NCBI GenBank assembly: GCA_016182975.1
Contig: JACPFJ010000038.1
Coordinates: forward strand, 1-39,522
Source: Deltaproteobacteria bacterium
GTDB lineage: Bacteria > Desulfobacterota > Desulfuromonadia > Geobacterales > Pseudopelobacteraceae
DNA length: 39,522 nt
Direction: 5' to 3'
Part shown: piece after piece, positions 1 through 11,467 of the stretch
How the letters are laid out: every line of letters starts with the position of its first letter
Numbering within the stretch: position 1 is the first letter of the stretch
The notes under the pieces: generated by a model
What the model was told of the DNA's origin: nothing
The model's database searches: none
The model's input: the letters and a program-made list of their open reading frames with translations, nothing else
Made by a program: the position numbers and the translations under genes

Positions 1-99
1 AAACAATGCGCCCCATCGACGCAAAATACGACAACATATGCAACGAAATGTTCAATCTTCTAACCGAGTTGCATCTCGTTGCAACATGATTTCTACTAC

Positions 100-135
100 C
101 AACATGTTGTCAGACGATAGGCGCTAAGCGCCTAT
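100..135. promoter_or_regulatory. Candidate VapBC autoregulatory operator: palindrome and hairpin
   Basis: A perfect 10-bp palindrome, CAACATGTTG, lies at 100-109, and a perfect 8-bp inverted repeat (ATAGGCGC, loop TAA, GCGCCTAT) lies at 117-135. The word CAACAT also occurs at about 33 and 82. Both sites lie 40-80 bases before the antitoxin start. VapBC operons are usually repressed by their own antitoxin-toxin complex at such palindromes, so an operator is a reasonable inference. No -35/-10 pair was convincing. Confidence 0.4.
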
Positions 136-177
136 GCAGTCATGCAAAAAACATCTGGTAGCTTCAGGAGGTGAAAT

Positions 178-432
178 ATGCTGTCCCGTGTAATGTATGA
201 GCAACAATTGCTAGAAGAAATAAAAGGGTTATCCGCACATGAAATGGAGCGCCTGCTCAAGCTGGTGCATCTGGTGCGAGAAGAATTCATGAAACCCAAG
301 GCTACCGTTGAAGCTGCGTCAATAATGAGCTTTGCCGGTTGCCTAAGTGACCTGAAAGCCGAGGATGAGGCCGTATTTGATCAGGCTTCAGCCAGAAGAA
401 GCATGTTTGCTGAGCGAGGGCAAATGCTGTGA
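178..432 (+). CDS. Antitoxin of a VapBC-type toxin-antitoxin pair
   Basis: An 84-residue, charged, mostly helical protein just upstream of a PIN-domain toxin. It is inferred to neutralise the toxin and repress the operon. I do not recognise a named DNA-binding motif. The first half is helix-rich (LLEEIKGLSAHEMERLLKLV), and the C-terminal part, rich in Ala, Asp and Glu, would be the toxin-binding tail. The start is well supported by AGGAGGTG at 166-173, four bases before the ATG; an in-frame ATG at 193 is the alternative. Its stop overlaps the toxin start by four bases (GTGA), which suggests translational coupling. Base composition is clearly more AT-rich than in the large genes downstream, as is common for mobile toxin-antitoxin modules. 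The family assignment depends on the neighbour. Confidence 0.8.
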   Translation: MLSRVMYEQQLLEEIKGLSAHEMERLLKLVHLVREEFMKPKATVEAASIMSFAGCLSDLKAEDEAVFDQASARRSMFAERGQML

Positions 433-833
433 CCAAGGCACTGTTGGATACAAACATTATTTCCGCCTTTATGAAGGGTAATCCGGCGGTTATGGATTCC
501 GTTTCGCAGTACGTTAAACGTCACAAACACATTTCTTTGAGCATCATCACCCATTACGAACTGCTTCGAGGATTGAAGGCGATTGGCATCGACAAAAAAA
601 TAGCTGCGTTTCAGGCGTTCATGGCTCAGTGCGAGATCATTCCGCTCACACAACCAATCATCGAAACCGCAGCAGAAATCTATGCAGCGCTGAAAAACCA
701 GGGGATGCTAATTGAAGATGCCGATATTCTGATTGCCGCCACAGCAATCAACAAGGGGATGTCACTGGTGACGGACAACCTTGAGCATTTCAGGCGGGTG
801 CATGGCTTAAAGACACACAATTGGCTGACTTAA
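429..833 (+). CDS. vapC: PIN-domain ribonuclease toxin, VapC family
   Basis: A 134-residue protein of normal VapC size. PIN-domain toxins are Mg2+-dependent RNases that cut tRNA or rRNA and stop translation when the antitoxin is degraded. The acidic active-site set is visible: Asp7 in LLDTNII, Glu44 in the THYELLRG helix, Asp97/Asp99 in EDADILIAA, and Asp116 in VTDNLEHF. Translation starts at a GTG overlapping the antitoxin stop, so it is probably made by re-initiation. All expected catalytic residues are present, so it should be active. The RNA target cannot be read from sequence. Confidence 0.9.
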   Translation: MTKALLDTNIISAFMKGNPAVMDSVSQYVKRHKHISLSIITHYELLRGLKAIGIDKKIAAFQAFMAQCEIIPLTQPIIETAAEIYAALKNQGMLIEDADILIAATAINKGMSLVTDNLEHFRRVHGLKTHNWLT

Positions 834-902
834 TCTCAAAACTGCATTGCAGATAACAAATGCAAACCGCATGCTATAAAGAACAAGACCGAGGTTTTCA
901 AA

Positions 903-921
903 AAACCCGTAGGTTTGTTTT
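903..921 (+). terminator. Weak candidate terminator after vapC
   Basis: A five-base-pair stem (AAACC, loop CGTA, GGTTT) is followed by GTTTT. It lies 70 bases after the toxin stop. The stem is short and AT-rich, so this is tentative. The rest of 834-1076 is AT-rich and shows no ORF that I can support. Confidence 0.3.
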
Positions 922-1076
922 CCCCCCCTCCACCACAGCCCCACTATCCATTTTAGCTATCCATTCCCGATACCAGTTATAGTTTTGCATATCCCACTCT
1001 TCCCCGTAATATCTCGTAACCTGCCGTAATTACATCCAACAAAAATCCGGCACGGCCTGTGCTATAGGCATCTGTC

Positions 1077-1319
1077 ATGAATTCGCCATGCCCCACGACA
1101 GACCACAACTCCACACAATATCTGTGTGAATATTCACTCAAGCCTTTTGACGACTGTTACTGCCGGCAGGTTACCGGGCGGACCATTCCCGTCATTACCA
1201 AATACTGCATGGAGCGATACGAGGAGTGTCCGGTCTATCGCAAGCATGCTTCCGCCGGTGCCGTAAACGTCGGAGGACAGGCATCCTGCCTGTCTTCAGG
1301 CGATGTTTCATCAGCCTGA
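1077..1319 (+). CDS. Small Cys-rich hypothetical protein
   Basis: An 80-residue ORF of unknown function. The first 56 residues look like a compact Cys-rich unit: Cys at about 5, 17, 27, 29, 44 and 51 in the pattern C-x9-C-x-C-x14-C-x6-C, with aromatic and charged residues between, ending in CPVYRKH. The spacing suggests metal binding or disulfides, but that is inference. The last 20 residues or so are encoded by a hairpin repeat (1276-1294), so the original C-terminus may have been replaced by a repeat insertion. No strong ribosome binding site precedes the ATG, so expression is uncertain. Confidence 0.5.
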   Translation: MNSPCPTTDHNSTQYLCEYSLKPFDDCYCRQVTGRTIPVITKYCMERYEECPVYRKHASAGAVNVGGQASCLSSGDVSSA

Positions 1320-1384
1320 CAAGTTTGCACTGAACAGATATTTAAGCGATAAAACCCGCTTGAAACGCAGGCTGGAAGCCTGCG
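1276..1384. repeat. Pair of hairpin repeats with 8-bp stems
   Basis: Two perfect hairpins of the same design stand 71 bases apart: GACAGGCA-TCC-TGCCTGTC at 1276-1294 and CGCAGGCT-GGA-AGCCTGCG at 1366-1384. Each has an 8-bp stem and a three-base loop, and the loops are complementary to each other (TCC and GGA). They resemble short interspersed palindromes found in many bacterial genomes. The first lies inside the 3' end of the preceding ORF. The second lies 58 bases before the next gene's start. Confidence 0.6.
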
Positions 1385-1441
1385 CTCCCAGAATGTGCCG
1401 ATCCCTTCAAATACCATGAAAAATATATCCGGAGGCGCCTC

Positions 1442-4400
1442 ATGAAACAAAGACCATCGCTGCTCCACTCCCTTCTGACCTTTGTGCTGATCATGACCAT
1501 GATCGGCCAGGCTTTTGCCGCGCCTCCGCGCACCATCACCTACCAGGGGTACTTGAGCGGCGCGAACGGACCGGTCAACACCCCGGTGGCCATGACCTTC
1601 TCGCTCTACAGCGAGCCGCAAGGGGGGAGGGCGCTCTGGAGCGAGCACCAACCCGCTGTTCCGGTCGTCAACGGTGTCTACAGCGCCCTGATGGGGAGCC
1701 TCACCCCCATCGACCTGACCTTCGACTCCATCTACTACCTTGGCGTGGCCGTGGGGAGCGACCCGGAGATGACGCCGCGCCAGGAGCTGTCCGCCGTTCC
1801 CTACTCATTCCGGGCGGCCATGGCCGACCAACTGGGGCAGGTCTGCAACGACGGCGAGCTGCTGAGGTACAGTGCGGCAAGCGCAAGCTGGAGCTGTTCG
1901 ACCGTCCCCGGCGTGCAGGGTTCAGCCGGCCCGCAAGGTCCCATGGGTCCCGTCGGTCCCATAGGTCCTGCCGGCCAGGCCGGAAGCAACGGCAAGGGGG
2001 TCCTCTCCGGCGCCGGCGCTCCGACCGCAACGCTGGGGACTGACGGCGACTTCTATCTCGACACCGCCAACTCGATTATCCATGGGCCCAAGAGTGGCGG
2101 GCAATGGCCGAACTCTGCCGTCTACCTGGTCGGCCCGCAGGGCTCCCAGGGGGCGCAGGGGGTACAGGGCACGGCCGGAGCGACCGGCGCCGCCGGTCCC
2201 CAGGGTGTCCAGGGACTGCAAGGGCCATCCGGTCCTCAGGGCATAACCGGCGCCGACGGCAAGACCATCATCGCCGGTAGCGCCGTGAAAAGCGGCGCGG
2301 TCGATCCGCTCCCGGCCGATGGGACTGACGGCGATTTCTACATCAATACGGCAACCAACGTTCTCTACGGACCTAAGGCTTCTGGGGCATGGCCCGTAGT
2401 GGGGGTCAACATGATCGGCCCCCAGGGATCGCAGGGGATTCAGGGAGCAACCGGTCCGCAGGGTCCAGCCGGCACGGCCGGGGCCGCCGGGGCGATCGGT
2501 CCCCAGGGGCCTCAGGGTCCGGTGGGTCCGCAAGGTCAGACGGGCCAGGACGGCAAGACCATCATCGCCGGCAAGGCGGTGCAAAGCGGCGCAATAGATC
2601 CGCTTCCGGCCGATGGGGCCGACGGCGACTTCTACATCAACACCACCACCAGCGTGCTGTATGGCCCCAAGGCGGCCGGACTTTGGCCGGCGGCAGGGGT
2701 CAACATGATTGGTCCGCAGGGACCCCAGGGTATGCAGGGACCGGGCGGTCCGGCCGGCCCCCAGGGGATCCAGGGCAGCGCCGGTCCCGCCGGGTCGCAA
2801 GGAGCGGCCGGCGCGCAAGGGATTCAGGGAGAGGCGGGTCCCCAGGGCGCCAAGGGGGACAAGGGAGATACCGGTCCACTGGGCGCGCAGGGCCCGGCAG
2901 GTGCGACCGGCGCGCTCGGTCCCATTGGTCCTTTAGGACCCATAGGACCCATAGGACCTATGGGACCCCAGGGGATCGCCGGTCTGGACGGCAAGACCGT
3001 GATCGCCGGCAAAGCGGTGCTGAACGGCGCGGCTGATCCAGCCGCCGGCGACGGCATCGACGGAGATTTCTATATCAACACCACGACCAACAACCTCTTC
3101 GGTCCCAAGGCTGCCGGACAATGGCCGGCGGCCGGGGTCAACATGATCGGTCCCCAGGGGCAGCAGGGGATACAGGGGGCGACCGGTCCCCAGGGGCTCC
3201 AGGGGCCCGACGGTCCGGCCGGACCGCAGGGGCAGGCGGGGGTTGCCGGTCCCCAGGGTCTCAAAGGAGACAAGGGTGATACCGGCAGCCAGGGGCCGCA
3301 GGGGGCGCAGGGTGCTCAGGGTGCTCAGGGGGTTGCCGGTCCGGCCGGTCTTCAAGGGCTCCAGGGGAGTCAGGGAGCAATCGGTCAGACCGGCCCTGCC
3401 GGTCCCCAGGGACCGCAAGGGGTAAAGGGCGACAAAGGGGACCGGGGTGTCCAGGGTGCGCAGGGCATCCAGGGGGGCGCCGGTCCGGCCGGCCCCCAGG
3501 GACCTGCCGGGACCGACGGCAAGACCATCGTCGCCGGCAAGGCGGTGCTGAACGGCGTCAACGACCCCGACCCCGCCACCGGCATCGACGGCGACTTCTA
3601 CATCAACACCGTGACCAACAACCTCTTCGGTCCCAAGGCCAACGGACAGTGGCCGGCCGCCGGGGTGAACATGATCGGTCCCCAGGGGCCGCAGGGGCTG
3701 CAGGGTGTCCAGGGCGACACCGGCGCGGTTGGCGCAATCGGTCCGGTTGGGTCTGTCGGACCGGTCGGACCTGTCGGACCGGTCGGACTAGTCGGACCGA
3801 CCGGACCCGCCGGCAAAGGCGTCCTCTCCGCTCCTGCCGACCCGGCCGCCACCGACGGCATCGACGGCGACTTCTTCATCAACACCGCCTCCAACAAGAT
3901 CTTCGGCCCAAAAGCCAACGGCGAATGGCCGGCGGACGGCGTCTCCCTGGCAGGCCAGCAAGGCGTTCAGGGGGTTGCCGGAGTTCAAGGGAATACCGGG
4001 GTCCAAGGGGCCGCCGGGTCGGCCGGTCCGGCGGGACCCGCGGGACCGCAGGGGGCAATCGGCCCGCAGGGACAGAAGGGTGACCAGGGCATCCCCGGCC
4101 AGACCATCATAGCCGGCAACGCGGTCAAGAACGGCGCTGCCGATCCGACCGCCGCCGACGGGGCCGACGGCGACTTCTACATCAACACCACGACCAACGT
4201 TCTCTACGGACCGAAGGCCTCGGGCGCGTGGCCGGTGGCCGGGGTGAACATGGTCGGCCCGACGGGTCCGGCAGGGGCGACCGGTTCCCAGGGTTTACAG
4301 GGACAGCAAGGACAGCAGGGACTGCAAGGGCAGCAAGGAGCGGCTGGTCCGGCGGGGTCACAGGGGCCGGTGGGCCCGGCGGGTCCGCAGGGGATCATGG

Positions 4401-7400
4401 GTTCGGCCGGTCCGGCGGGGGCCAGGGGCCCGATCGGCACGGCCGGGGCCGACGGCAAGAGCGTCCTCTCCGGCACGAGCGACCCGGCCGGAACGGTCGG
4501 CAATCCGGGCGACTTCTACATCAACACCACCACCAGCAAGCTCTACGGTCCGAAAAACCTCCTTACCGGCTGGCCAACGACCGGCGTCTCCATGGCCGGC
4601 GGCGCCGGAGGGGCGGGCGGGATCGTATGGCAGAGCGTCAACTCCACCACCTCGGCCGCCCCTAACAGCGGCTATCTGGCCAACTCCGCATCGCCGGTGA
4701 CGGTGCTCCTGCCGACAAACGCAAACACCGGCGACATCGTCACCGTCTCCGGCGCAGGGGCAGGGGGTTGGAACGCGGCCACCGGCGGATCGCAGAAGAT
4801 CCTCACCGGCAGCATAGGCGGGGTCGGGCCATTAGGGCCGTCGGGCGTGACCTGGACGGCCCGGGACAGCAGCAGAACCTGGCAGTCCGTGGCCTCCTCC
4901 TCGGACGGAACCAAGCTGGTTGCAGCGGTAAATGGCGGCCAACTCTATACCTCCACCGACTCTGGCGCAACATGGACGCCCCGAGAGAGCAGCAGGTCCT
5001 GGCAGTCAGTGGCCTCCTCCGCGGACGGGAACAAACTGATAGCGACGGCGTCGGCAAGCGGCATTTATACATCCAACGATGCCGGGGTTACCTGGATACC
5101 CAGGAAGACCGGCAGTGACAACTGGAAGGCAGTGGCTTCCTCCGCGGACGGGAGTAAACTGGTGGTGACGGTAGATTGGGGCCCGATCTATACCTCCAGT
5201 GACGCTGGTGTGACCTGGACGGTCCGGAAAGGCGGCAACAGTTACTGGAAATGCGTGGCATCCTCCGCGGACGGCAGCAAGCTTGTTGCGCCGCAATTTA
5301 CCGGTCAGATCTACACCTCCAGCGACTCGGGAGTGACCTGGACAGCCCGTGATAGCAGCAGATACTGGTGGTCAGTGGCCTCCTCTGCGGACGGGACAAA
5401 ACTGGTGGCGGCGGAAACCAGCGGCAAGATATATACTTCCACGGACTCAGGGGTTACTTGGATAGCCCGGGCTAGCAACAATTCTTGGACATCCGTTGCT
5501 TCCTCCTCTGACGGGAGCACCCTGGTGGCATCCAGCGACCAGATCTATACCTCCGGCGATTCGGGCGTGACCTGGACGGCGCGGGCAAACAGCGGAAACT
5601 GGTATGCCGTGGCCTCCTCCGCGGACGGTAGCAAACTGGTTGCGGTGGATAATGGCGGTCAAATCTACACCTCGGTCGCCGCCCCCGCCGGCCCCGCCAT
5701 TGCCGCCTCCATCGCCGGCAGCCAGGGTAGCTCCATCCAGCTCCAGTACATCGGCAACGACCAGTGGCAGCCGATCTCGTATCTGCCCCAGACCCCCGCT
5801 TCCGGCTCGGGCGGCGGCATTGTCACCAGCGGCATCGGCCCCCAGGGTCCGGCCGGCCCCGCCGGCTCGGTCGGCGCAACCGGTCCCCAGGGTCCGGCCG
5901 GTCCCACAGGCAGCGCCGGCCCGCAGGGGGCCAAGGGTGACAGCGGTGCAGCCGGCCCGAGCGGCCCCCAAGGCCCGACCGGCGCCCAGGGGCCTGCCGG
6001 CGCCACCGGTCCCGCCGGGGCGCAGGGTACCTCCGGCCCGGCCGGCCCCCAGGGCCCGGCCGGCATCAACGGCGCCGACGGCAAGACCATCGTGGCCGGC
6101 AACGTCATGAAGAACGGCGCGACCGACCCGACCGCCGCCGACGGCATGGACGGCGACTTCTACCTCAACACCACAACCAACACCCTCTTCGGCCCCAGGG
6201 CCGCCGGTGTCTGGCCGGTGGTGGGGGTCAACCTGGTCGGCCCGGCAGGCCCGCAAGGCCCGGTTGGGCCGCAGGGCAGCCAAGGCATCCAGGGGAATGA
6301 CGGTATCTCCGGCCCCATGGGACCCATGGGCGTCACCGGCGCAACCGGTCCCACCGGTCCGCAAGGCCCGCAGGGAGACCAGGGGCCGCAAGGCCCGCTC
6401 GGCCCCATCGGTCCCGCCGGTCCCCAGGGACAGACCGGTGAGGTCGGCCCCATCGGCCAGACCGGTCCCCAGGGCCCGCAAGGCCCCCAGGGATCGCTGG
6501 GGGCGACCGGCGCTATCGGTCCCATGGGTCCTATAGGACCTGTAGGACCGATAGGACCCATGGGACCCATGGGCACTGCGGGCATCGACGGCAAAACCGT
6601 TATCGCCGGCAAGGCGGTGCAGAGCGGCGCAATCGATCCCGCCGCCACCGACGGCGCGGACGGCGACTTCTACATCAACACCGCCAGCAACACCCTCTTC
6701 GGACCCAAGACCGCGGGCGCCTGGCCGGTGACCGGGGTCAACATGGTCGGCCCGGCAGGTCCGGTCGGTCCCCAGGGGCCGCAGGGACAGCAAGGAACGC
6801 AGGGAGTGCAAGGAGAGCAAGGCCAGGCCGGTCCGCAGGGGCCCCAGGGCATCCAGGGGGTCAAGGGGGACCAGGGGATACAGGGTCCGGTTGGTCCGCA
6901 AGGCGTCTCCGGCCCGGGGGGCAGCAACGGCAAAAACATCCTCAACGGTACGACCTCCCCGCTCCCCGCCGACGGCGCGGACGGCGACTTCTATCTCGAT
7001 ACCGCTGCGGTCATGCTCTACGGGCCCAAGGCGAACGGCGCCTGGCCGACCGTCGGCATTACCCTCACCGGCCCCCAGGGGGCGCAGGGGACGCAAGGCA
7101 ACCAGGGTATCCAGGGGGTCGTCGGCGAAACCGGTCCCATCGGCGTCCAGGGGTCTCAGGGGGTGCAAGGCCAGACCGGCCCGCAAGGCCCGGTCGGCAA
7201 TGACGGCAAGACCATCATCGCCGGCAACGCGGTCAAGAGCGGCGCGGTTGATCCGCAGGCCGGCGACGGTACGGACGGCGATTTCTACATCAACACCTCC
7301 AGCAACACCCTCTTCGGGCCAAAGGCGGGGGGCGCCTGGCCCACGGTGGGTGTCAACATGATCGGTCCCCAGGGTCCGATAGGCATCCAGGGTCCGATGG

Positions 7401-10400
7401 GGGCCCAGGGGCCGGCGGGAGCGGCCGGCGCAACCGGCGCAACCGGTCCGCAGGGCCCGCAGGGTCCCATGGGTGCGCAAGGCCAGACCGGCCAGGACGG
7501 CAAGACCGTCATCGCCGGCAAGGCGGTGCTGAACGGCGCAAACGACCCGGATACGGCCGTCGGGGCGGATGGCGATTTCTACATCAACACCGTCAGCAAC
7601 ACCCTCTTTGGACCAAAATCGGCCGGCGCATGGCCGGTTGCCGGGATCAACATGGTCGGCCCCCAGGGGCAGCAGGGGGTGCCCGGCAGCCAGGGGCCGC
7701 AGGGCGCGGCAGGCCCGGCGGGTCCGCAGGGCCCCCAGGGGGTGCAAGGGGTGCTCGGCCCGGTCGGCCCGACAGGACCGCAGGGGCAGCAGGGGCAGGC
7801 AGGTTCCAACGGCAGGACGGTGCTCTCCGGTCCCCTCGATCCGGCCGTCGCCGACGGCAATGACGGTGATTTCTGGATCAATACCTTGTCCAACAGGATT
7901 TTCGGACCGAAGATCAGTGGGGCGTGGCCGGCAACCGGCGTCTCCCTGGTCGGCGCCCAGGGCATCCAGGGGGTGCAGGGAAGCCAGGGGATTCAAGGGG
8001 TGGCCGGTCCGCAGGGGCAGGCAGGCCCGGCCGGCGCGACCGGTACCCAGGGGGCGACCGGCCCGACAGGGGCGGCCGGTCCTCAAGGGATCGCAGGCCA
8101 GACCATCATCGCCGGCAACGCGGTCAAGAGCGGCGCAATCGACCCGACAGGGGCCGATGGGGCGGACGGCGATTTCTACATCAACACGACTACCAACAAG
8201 CTGTTCGGACCCAAGGCCAATAGCGCGTGGCCCTCGGCCGGGGTCAACATGGTCGGCCCCACCGGGCCGACCGGCTCCACCGGCCCCCAGGGACCGCAGG
8301 GCATCCAGGGGGTGGCCGGTCCTGCCGGCCCGGCGGGAGCGGCGGGCGCCACCGGTCCCCAGGGTCTCCAGGGAGTGGCCGGTCCCCAAGGCCCGACCGG
8401 CCCGGCCGGCACGGCCGGGGCGAAAGGGGCGCAGGGCGCGGCCGGCCTCAACGGCACGGCGCTCCTGAGCGGCACGTCCAATCCGTCCCTGGTCGGCAAC
8501 GCGGGTGATTTCTACATCAACACCACCACCAACAAGCTGTTCGGTCCGAAGAACATCGTCACCGGCTGGCCCACCGCCGGGGTCTCCCTGGTCGGCCCGG
8601 CCGGCAGCGGCGTGAACTGGCAGAATGTCTCGTCAACCACCATGGCCGCAAGCAACAGCGGCTACCTGGCCAACTCCGCCTCGCCGGTCACGGTCATCCT
8701 CCCCACCAGCGCCAACGCCGGGGACATCGTCACCATCTCCGGCGCCGGGAGCGGGGGGTGGAACGTGGCCACCGGCGGCGCGCAGCAGATCCTGACCGCC
8801 AGCATCGGCGGGGTGGCGCCGACATCGCCGGCCGGCGAGACCTGGACGGCGCAGACCGGCGCGGGGAAAGTGAATTGGGATTCGATCGCCATGTCCGGCG
8901 ACGGCGCTAAACAGGTCGCCGCGGCCGATGGCAAACTCTATACATCGACCGATAGCGGCGCGACCTGGACGTTGCGGAGCGGATATAGTGGTAGCGTTAC
9001 GTCCGTTGCGTCGTCCGGCGACGGGACAAAGCTGGTGGCCTGTGGAAGCGGCGGCTATATCTACCGCTCCACCGATTCGGGTGTAATCTGGAGCCAGCTG
9101 TCGGCAATCGCGGGAAAATGGAACGCCATCGTTTCCTCCCTAGACGGCACAAAGCTGTTAGCGTATGCTTATAATTCCGGCATCTATACCTCCTCCGACT
9201 CCGGCGCGACCTGGACGCAGAGGAGCAGCACCATTAAGCTAGTCTACGGCCTTGCCGGCTCCTCCGACGGTTCTAAACTGGCGCTGATAAACTCGGGCAA
9301 TGTATATACCTCGTCTGACAGCGGCGTCACCTGGACACAACGAATGGTGGCGGGCTCCCCTATTCTCTCATCAATCGCCTCCTCCTCCGACGGAACCAGG
9401 CTGGTGGCCGCGCAAAAGGGCGGCCAGATATACACCTCAACGGACAGCGGCATTACCTGGATCGCCAGGGAGAGCAGCCGGGACTGGCTGAAAGTCGCCT
9501 CCTCGGCCGACGGCAAGGTGCTGGTGGCCGTGGTGCCGGCTTTCGGTTATGATGTGGTGACTCCCGGCGCCATCTACACCTCCACCGATTCCGGGGCCAC
9601 TTGGACGGCACGCGCGGGGACGACCACGCAGAAATGGACCACAATCGCCGTATCAGCGGACGGAGGCAAGATGTCCGCCGGGATGATCTATGGCTATCTC
9701 TACACCTCGGCCGGTACTCCCGCCGGCCCTGCCACCGCCACCTCCATCGCCGGAAACCAGGGGGCCTCGGTCCAGCTCCAGTACATCGGCAACAACCAGT
9801 GGCAGCCGATCTCGTACCTGCCCCAGACCCCGGCTTCCGGTTCGGGCGGCGGCATCGTGACCACCGGTGTCGGCCCCCAGGGACCGGCAGGTCCCGCCGG
9901 GGCGACCGGTCCGGCAGGCCCGCAGGGCTCCGCCGGACCCACCGGCGCTACCGGTGCGGCAGGCGCCAAGGGTGATACCGGAGCGACCGGCGCAACCGGC
10001 GCGCAGGGTATCCAGGGGCCGCAAGGCCCGCAGGGGGCGACTGGCACGGCTGGTGCGGCCGGGCCAGCAGGTCCGGCCGGCGCGGCCGGCGCACAGGGGG
10101 CGCAGGGTATCCAGGGGGTTGCCGGCCCGACCGGTCCTCAAGGGCCCTCGGGTTCGAACGGTCTCGACGGCAAGAACGTGCTGAACGGCGCGGGCGACCC
10201 CGCCAACACCGTGGGGGTCAACGGCGAATTCTACATCAACACCGCCAGCAACACCCTCTTCGGGCCGAAGGCGGCCGGCGTCTGGCCCGCCGGCGTCTCG
10301 CTGGTCGGCGCGACCGGGGCGACGGGAGCTGCCGGCGCGACCGGTCCGGCAGGGGCGACCGGCGCAACTGGAGCGACCGGGGCGACAGGCCCAGCCGGGC

Positions 10401-11461
10401 CTCAGGGGCCGGAGGGCGCCCAAGGTGCAATCGGTGCAACCGGCCCGGCGGGTCCGCAGGGGCCGACGGGGGCTGACGGCGCGACCGGTGCGACCGGCGC
10501 AACCGGTGCCCAGGGTGTCCAGGGACTGCAAGGACTCACCGGTCCGCAGGGGATTCAGGGCACGCCCGGAACCAGCAGCCCCTTCACCACCACCGGTTCG
10601 GACGTGTACTACACCACGGGACGGGTGTCCGTCGGCGACTCGACCTTCGACACCTCCACCCCGGCCCTGACCGTGGCCGGGGCCAAGTACACCGACTCCT
10701 CGATCAGCTTCCAGACATTGATCCGGGACAACACCACCGCCTATAACGCAAGTCCTGTGGCGGGTATCAAGTTCCAGACCAAGTTCAACAGCAACGGCGA
10801 CCTGGCGGGCCTGGGCGGCATCAGCGTGGGCAAGGAGAACGCCACGAGCGGTGATCTGGCCAGTTACCTGGCGCTGCATACCCGCCCGACCGGCACGTCG
10901 AACAACATCACCGAGCGGATGCGCATAAGTTCCACCGGGAAAGTCGGCATCAATACCAGCACCCCGGCGGCGGATTTGGAGGTGAAGGAGAGCGACGACG
11001 CAAACAACGGAAACGGCGGCATCCGGATCGTCGCCAAGGCAAATAGCAACCATTGGACGATGAATATCGATCCCTCGAATGACTTCGTATTGAACTACCT
11101 GGGGGTGTGGCGCGCCTGGTTGTCGCCCACTGCCGGGGCGTGGGTCACCTCTTCGGATCGCCGCCTGAAAAAGGACATCTCGCTGTTGCCGTATGGACTT
11201 GCCGAGATCCTCAGGCTCAATCCGGTGACCTATCATATGAACGAACAGGCGGAGACCGACCGCAAGAACATCGGGTTCATTGCACAGGAAATCGAAGCGG
11301 TCATACCGGAGATGGTGAGTACTGGGCCGAACGGTATGAAGGGTGTCGCGTATTCGGACCTGGTGCCGGTGCTCACCAGGGCGATCCAGGATTTGAAGGC
11401 CGAAAACGACGCCTTGAAGGCGCGCCTGGATGCGCTGGAAAAAGCGGTGTTGGGGAGGTAA
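1442..11461 (+). CDS. Giant secreted collagen-like protein with two beta-propellers and an S74 chaperone tail
   Basis: 3,339 residues. Residues 1-27 are a Sec signal peptide ending AFA. Residues 28-150 match an N-terminal domain common in secreted deltaproteobacterial proteins ([33 protein letters not shown]). Then come long Gly-X-Y collagen tracts broken by 17 copies of a module of about 45 residues with the core DGDFYINT...LFGPK...WP. Residues about 1136-1411 and 2465-2756 are two sets of seven Asp-box-like repeats ([13 protein letters not shown]...[11 protein letters not shown]), each likely a seven-bladed propeller. From about residue 3046 there is a tail-fibre-like beta region, then a peptidase S74 chaperone with the Ser3238/Lys3243 pair in SSDRRLKKD and a C-terminal coiled coil. 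It is probably a trimeric surface fibre that trims its own tail. GGAGGCG at 1431-1437 supports the start. Confidence 0.93.
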   Translation: MKQRPSLLHSLLTFVLIMTMIGQAFAAPPRTITYQGYLSGANGPVNTPVAMTFSLYSEPQGGRALWSEHQPAVPVVNGVYSALMGSLTPIDLTFDSIYYLGVAVGSDPEMTPRQELSAVPYSFRAAMADQLGQVCNDGELLRYSAASASWSCSTVPGVQGSAGPQGPMGPVGPIGPAGQAGSNGKGVLSGAGAPTATLGTDGDFYLDTANSIIHGPKSGGQWPNSAVYLVGPQGSQGAQGVQGTAGATGAAGPQGVQGLQGPSGPQGITGADGKTIIAGSAVKSGAVDPLPADGTDGDFYINTATNVLYGPKASGAWPVVGVNMIGPQGSQGIQGATGPQGPAGTAGAAGAIGPQGPQGPVGPQGQTGQDGKTIIAGKAVQSGAIDPLPADGADGDFYINTTTSVLYGPKAAGLWPAAGVNMIGPQGPQGMQGPGGPAGPQGIQGSAGPAGSQGAAGAQGIQGEAGPQGAKGDKGDTGPLGAQGPAGATGALGPIGPLGPIGPIGPMGPQGIAGLDGKTVIAGKAVLNGAADPAAGDGIDGDFYINTTTNNLFGPKAAGQWPAAGVNMIGPQGQQGIQGATGPQGLQGPDGPAGPQGQAGVAGPQGLKGDKGDTGSQGPQGAQGAQGAQGVAGPAGLQGLQGSQGAIGQTGPAGPQGPQGVKGDKGDRGVQGAQGIQGGAGPAGPQGPAGTDGKTIVAGKAVLNGVNDPDPATGIDGDFYINTVTNNLFGPKANGQWPAAGVNMIGPQGPQGLQGVQGDTGAVGAIGPVGSVGPVGPVGPVGLVGPTGPAGKGVLSAPADPAATDGIDGDFFINTASNKIFGPKANGEWPADGVSLAGQQGVQGVAGVQGNTGVQGAAGSAGPAGPAGPQGAIGPQGQKGDQGIPGQTIIAGNAVKNGAADPTAADGADGDFYINTTTNVLYGPKASGAWPVAGVNMVGPTGPAGATGSQGLQGQQGQQGLQGQQGAAGPAGSQGPVGPAGPQGIMGSAGPAGARGPIGTAGADGKSVLSGTSDPAGTVGNPGDFYINTTTSKLYGPKNLLTGWPTTGVSMAGGAGGAGGIVWQSVNSTTSAAPNSGYLANSASPVTVLLPTNANTGDIVTVSGAGAGGWNAATGGSQKILTGSIGGVGPLGPSGVTWTARDSSRTWQSVASSSDGTKLVAAVNGGQLYTSTDSGATWTPRESSRSWQSVASSADGNKLIATASASGIYTSNDAGVTWIPRKTGSDNWKAVASSADGSKLVVTVDWGPIYTSSDAGVTWTVRKGGNSYWKCVASSADGSKLVAPQFTGQIYTSSDSGVTWTARDSSRYWWSVASSADGTKLVAAETSGKIYTSTDSGVTWIARASNNSWTSVASSSDGSTLVASSDQIYTSGDSGVTWTARANSGNWYAVASSADGSKLVAVDNGGQIYTSVAAPAGPAIAASIAGSQGSSIQLQYIGNDQWQPISYLPQTPASGSGGGIVTSGIGPQGPAGPAGSVGATGPQGPAGPTGSAGPQGAKGDSGAAGPSGPQGPTGAQGPAGATGPAGAQGTSGPAGPQGPAGINGADGKTIVAGNVMKNGATDPTAADGMDGDFYLNTTTNTLFGPRAAGVWPVVGVNLVGPAGPQGPVGPQGSQGIQGNDGISGPMGPMGVTGATGPTGPQGPQGDQGPQGPLGPIGPAGPQGQTGEVGPIGQTGPQGPQGPQGSLGATGAIGPMGPIGPVGPIGPMGPMGTAGIDGKTVIAGKAVQSGAIDPAATDGADGDFYINTASNTLFGPKTAGAWPVTGVNMVGPAGPVGPQGPQGQQGTQGVQGEQGQAGPQGPQGIQGVKGDQGIQGPVGPQGVSGPGGSNGKNILNGTTSPLPADGADGDFYLDTAAVMLYGPKANGAWPTVGITLTGPQGAQGTQGNQGIQGVVGETGPIGVQGSQGVQGQTGPQGPVGNDGKTIIAGNAVKSGAVDPQAGDGTDGDFYINTSSNTLFGPKAGGAWPTVGVNMIGPQGPIGIQGPMGAQGPAGAAGATGATGPQGPQGPMGAQGQTGQDGKTVIAGKAVLNGANDPDTAVGADGDFYINTVSNTLFGPKSAGAWPVAGINMVGPQGQQGVPGSQGPQGAAGPAGPQGPQGVQGVLGPVGPTGPQGQQGQAGSNGRTVLSGPLDPAVADGNDGDFWINTLSNRIFGPKISGAWPATGVSLVGAQGIQGVQGSQGIQGVAGPQGQAGPAGATGTQGATGPTGAAGPQGIAGQTIIAGNAVKSGAIDPTGADGADGDFYINTTTNKLFGPKANSAWPSAGVNMVGPTGPTGSTGPQGPQGIQGVAGPAGPAGAAGATGPQGLQGVAGPQGPTGPAGTAGAKGAQGAAGLNGTALLSGTSNPSLVGNAGDFYINTTTNKLFGPKNIVTGWPTAGVSLVGPAGSGVNWQNVSSTTMAASNSGYLANSASPVTVILPTSANAGDIVTISGAGSGGWNVATGGAQQILTASIGGVAPTSPAGETWTAQTGAGKVNWDSIAMSGDGAKQVAAADGKLYTSTDSGATWTLRSGYSGSVTSVASSGDGTKLVACGSGGYIYRSTDSGVIWSQLSAIAGKWNAIVSSLDGTKLLAYAYNSGIYTSSDSGATWTQRSSTIKLVYGLAGSSDGSKLALINSGNVYTSSDSGVTWTQRMVAGSPILSSIASSSDGTRLVAAQKGGQIYTSTDSGITWIARESSRDWLKVASSADGKVLVAVVPAFGYDVVTPGAIYTSTDSGATWTARAGTTTQKWTTIAVSADGGKMSAGMIYGYLYTSAGTPAGPATATSIAGNQGASVQLQYIGNNQWQPISYLPQTPASGSGGGIVTTGVGPQGPAGPAGATGPAGPQGSAGPTGATGAAGAKGDTGATGATGAQGIQGPQGPQGATGTAGAAGPAGPAGAAGAQGAQGIQGVAGPTGPQGPSGSNGLDGKNVLNGAGDPANTVGVNGEFYINTASNTLFGPKAAGVWPAGVSLVGATGATGAAGATGPAGATGATGATGATGPAGPQGPEGAQGAIGATGPAGPQGPTGADGATGATGATGAQGVQGLQGLTGPQGIQGTPGTSSPFTTTGSDVYYTTGRVSVGDSTFDTSTPALTVAGAKYTDSSISFQTLIRDNTTAYNASPVAGIKFQTKFNSNGDLAGLGGISVGKENATSGDLASYLALHTRPTGTSNNITERMRISSTGKVGINTSTPAADLEVKESDDANNGNGGIRIVAKANSNHWTMNIDPSNDFVLNYLGVWRAWLSPTAGAWVTSSDRRLKKDISLLPYGLAEILRLNPVTYHMNEQAETDRKNIGFIAQEIEAVIPEMVSTGPNGMKGVAYSDLVPVLTRAIQDLKAENDALKARLDALEKAVLGR

Positions 11462-11467
11462 CACGCC

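Noticed and set aside
5447..8389. 980-codon open frame on the minus strand within the collagen gene
   Set aside because: It is the shadow of the Gly-X-Y repeats: GC-rich collagen codons rarely give stops in this antisense frame. The translation is low-complexity Arg/Gly/Ala/Asp with no domain.
1920..10570. Regular DNA repeats of the collagen gene as a CRISPR array
   Set aside because: The repeats are coding Gly-X-Y units and DGDFYINT modules in one uninterrupted frame, with no constant repeat and spacer pattern.
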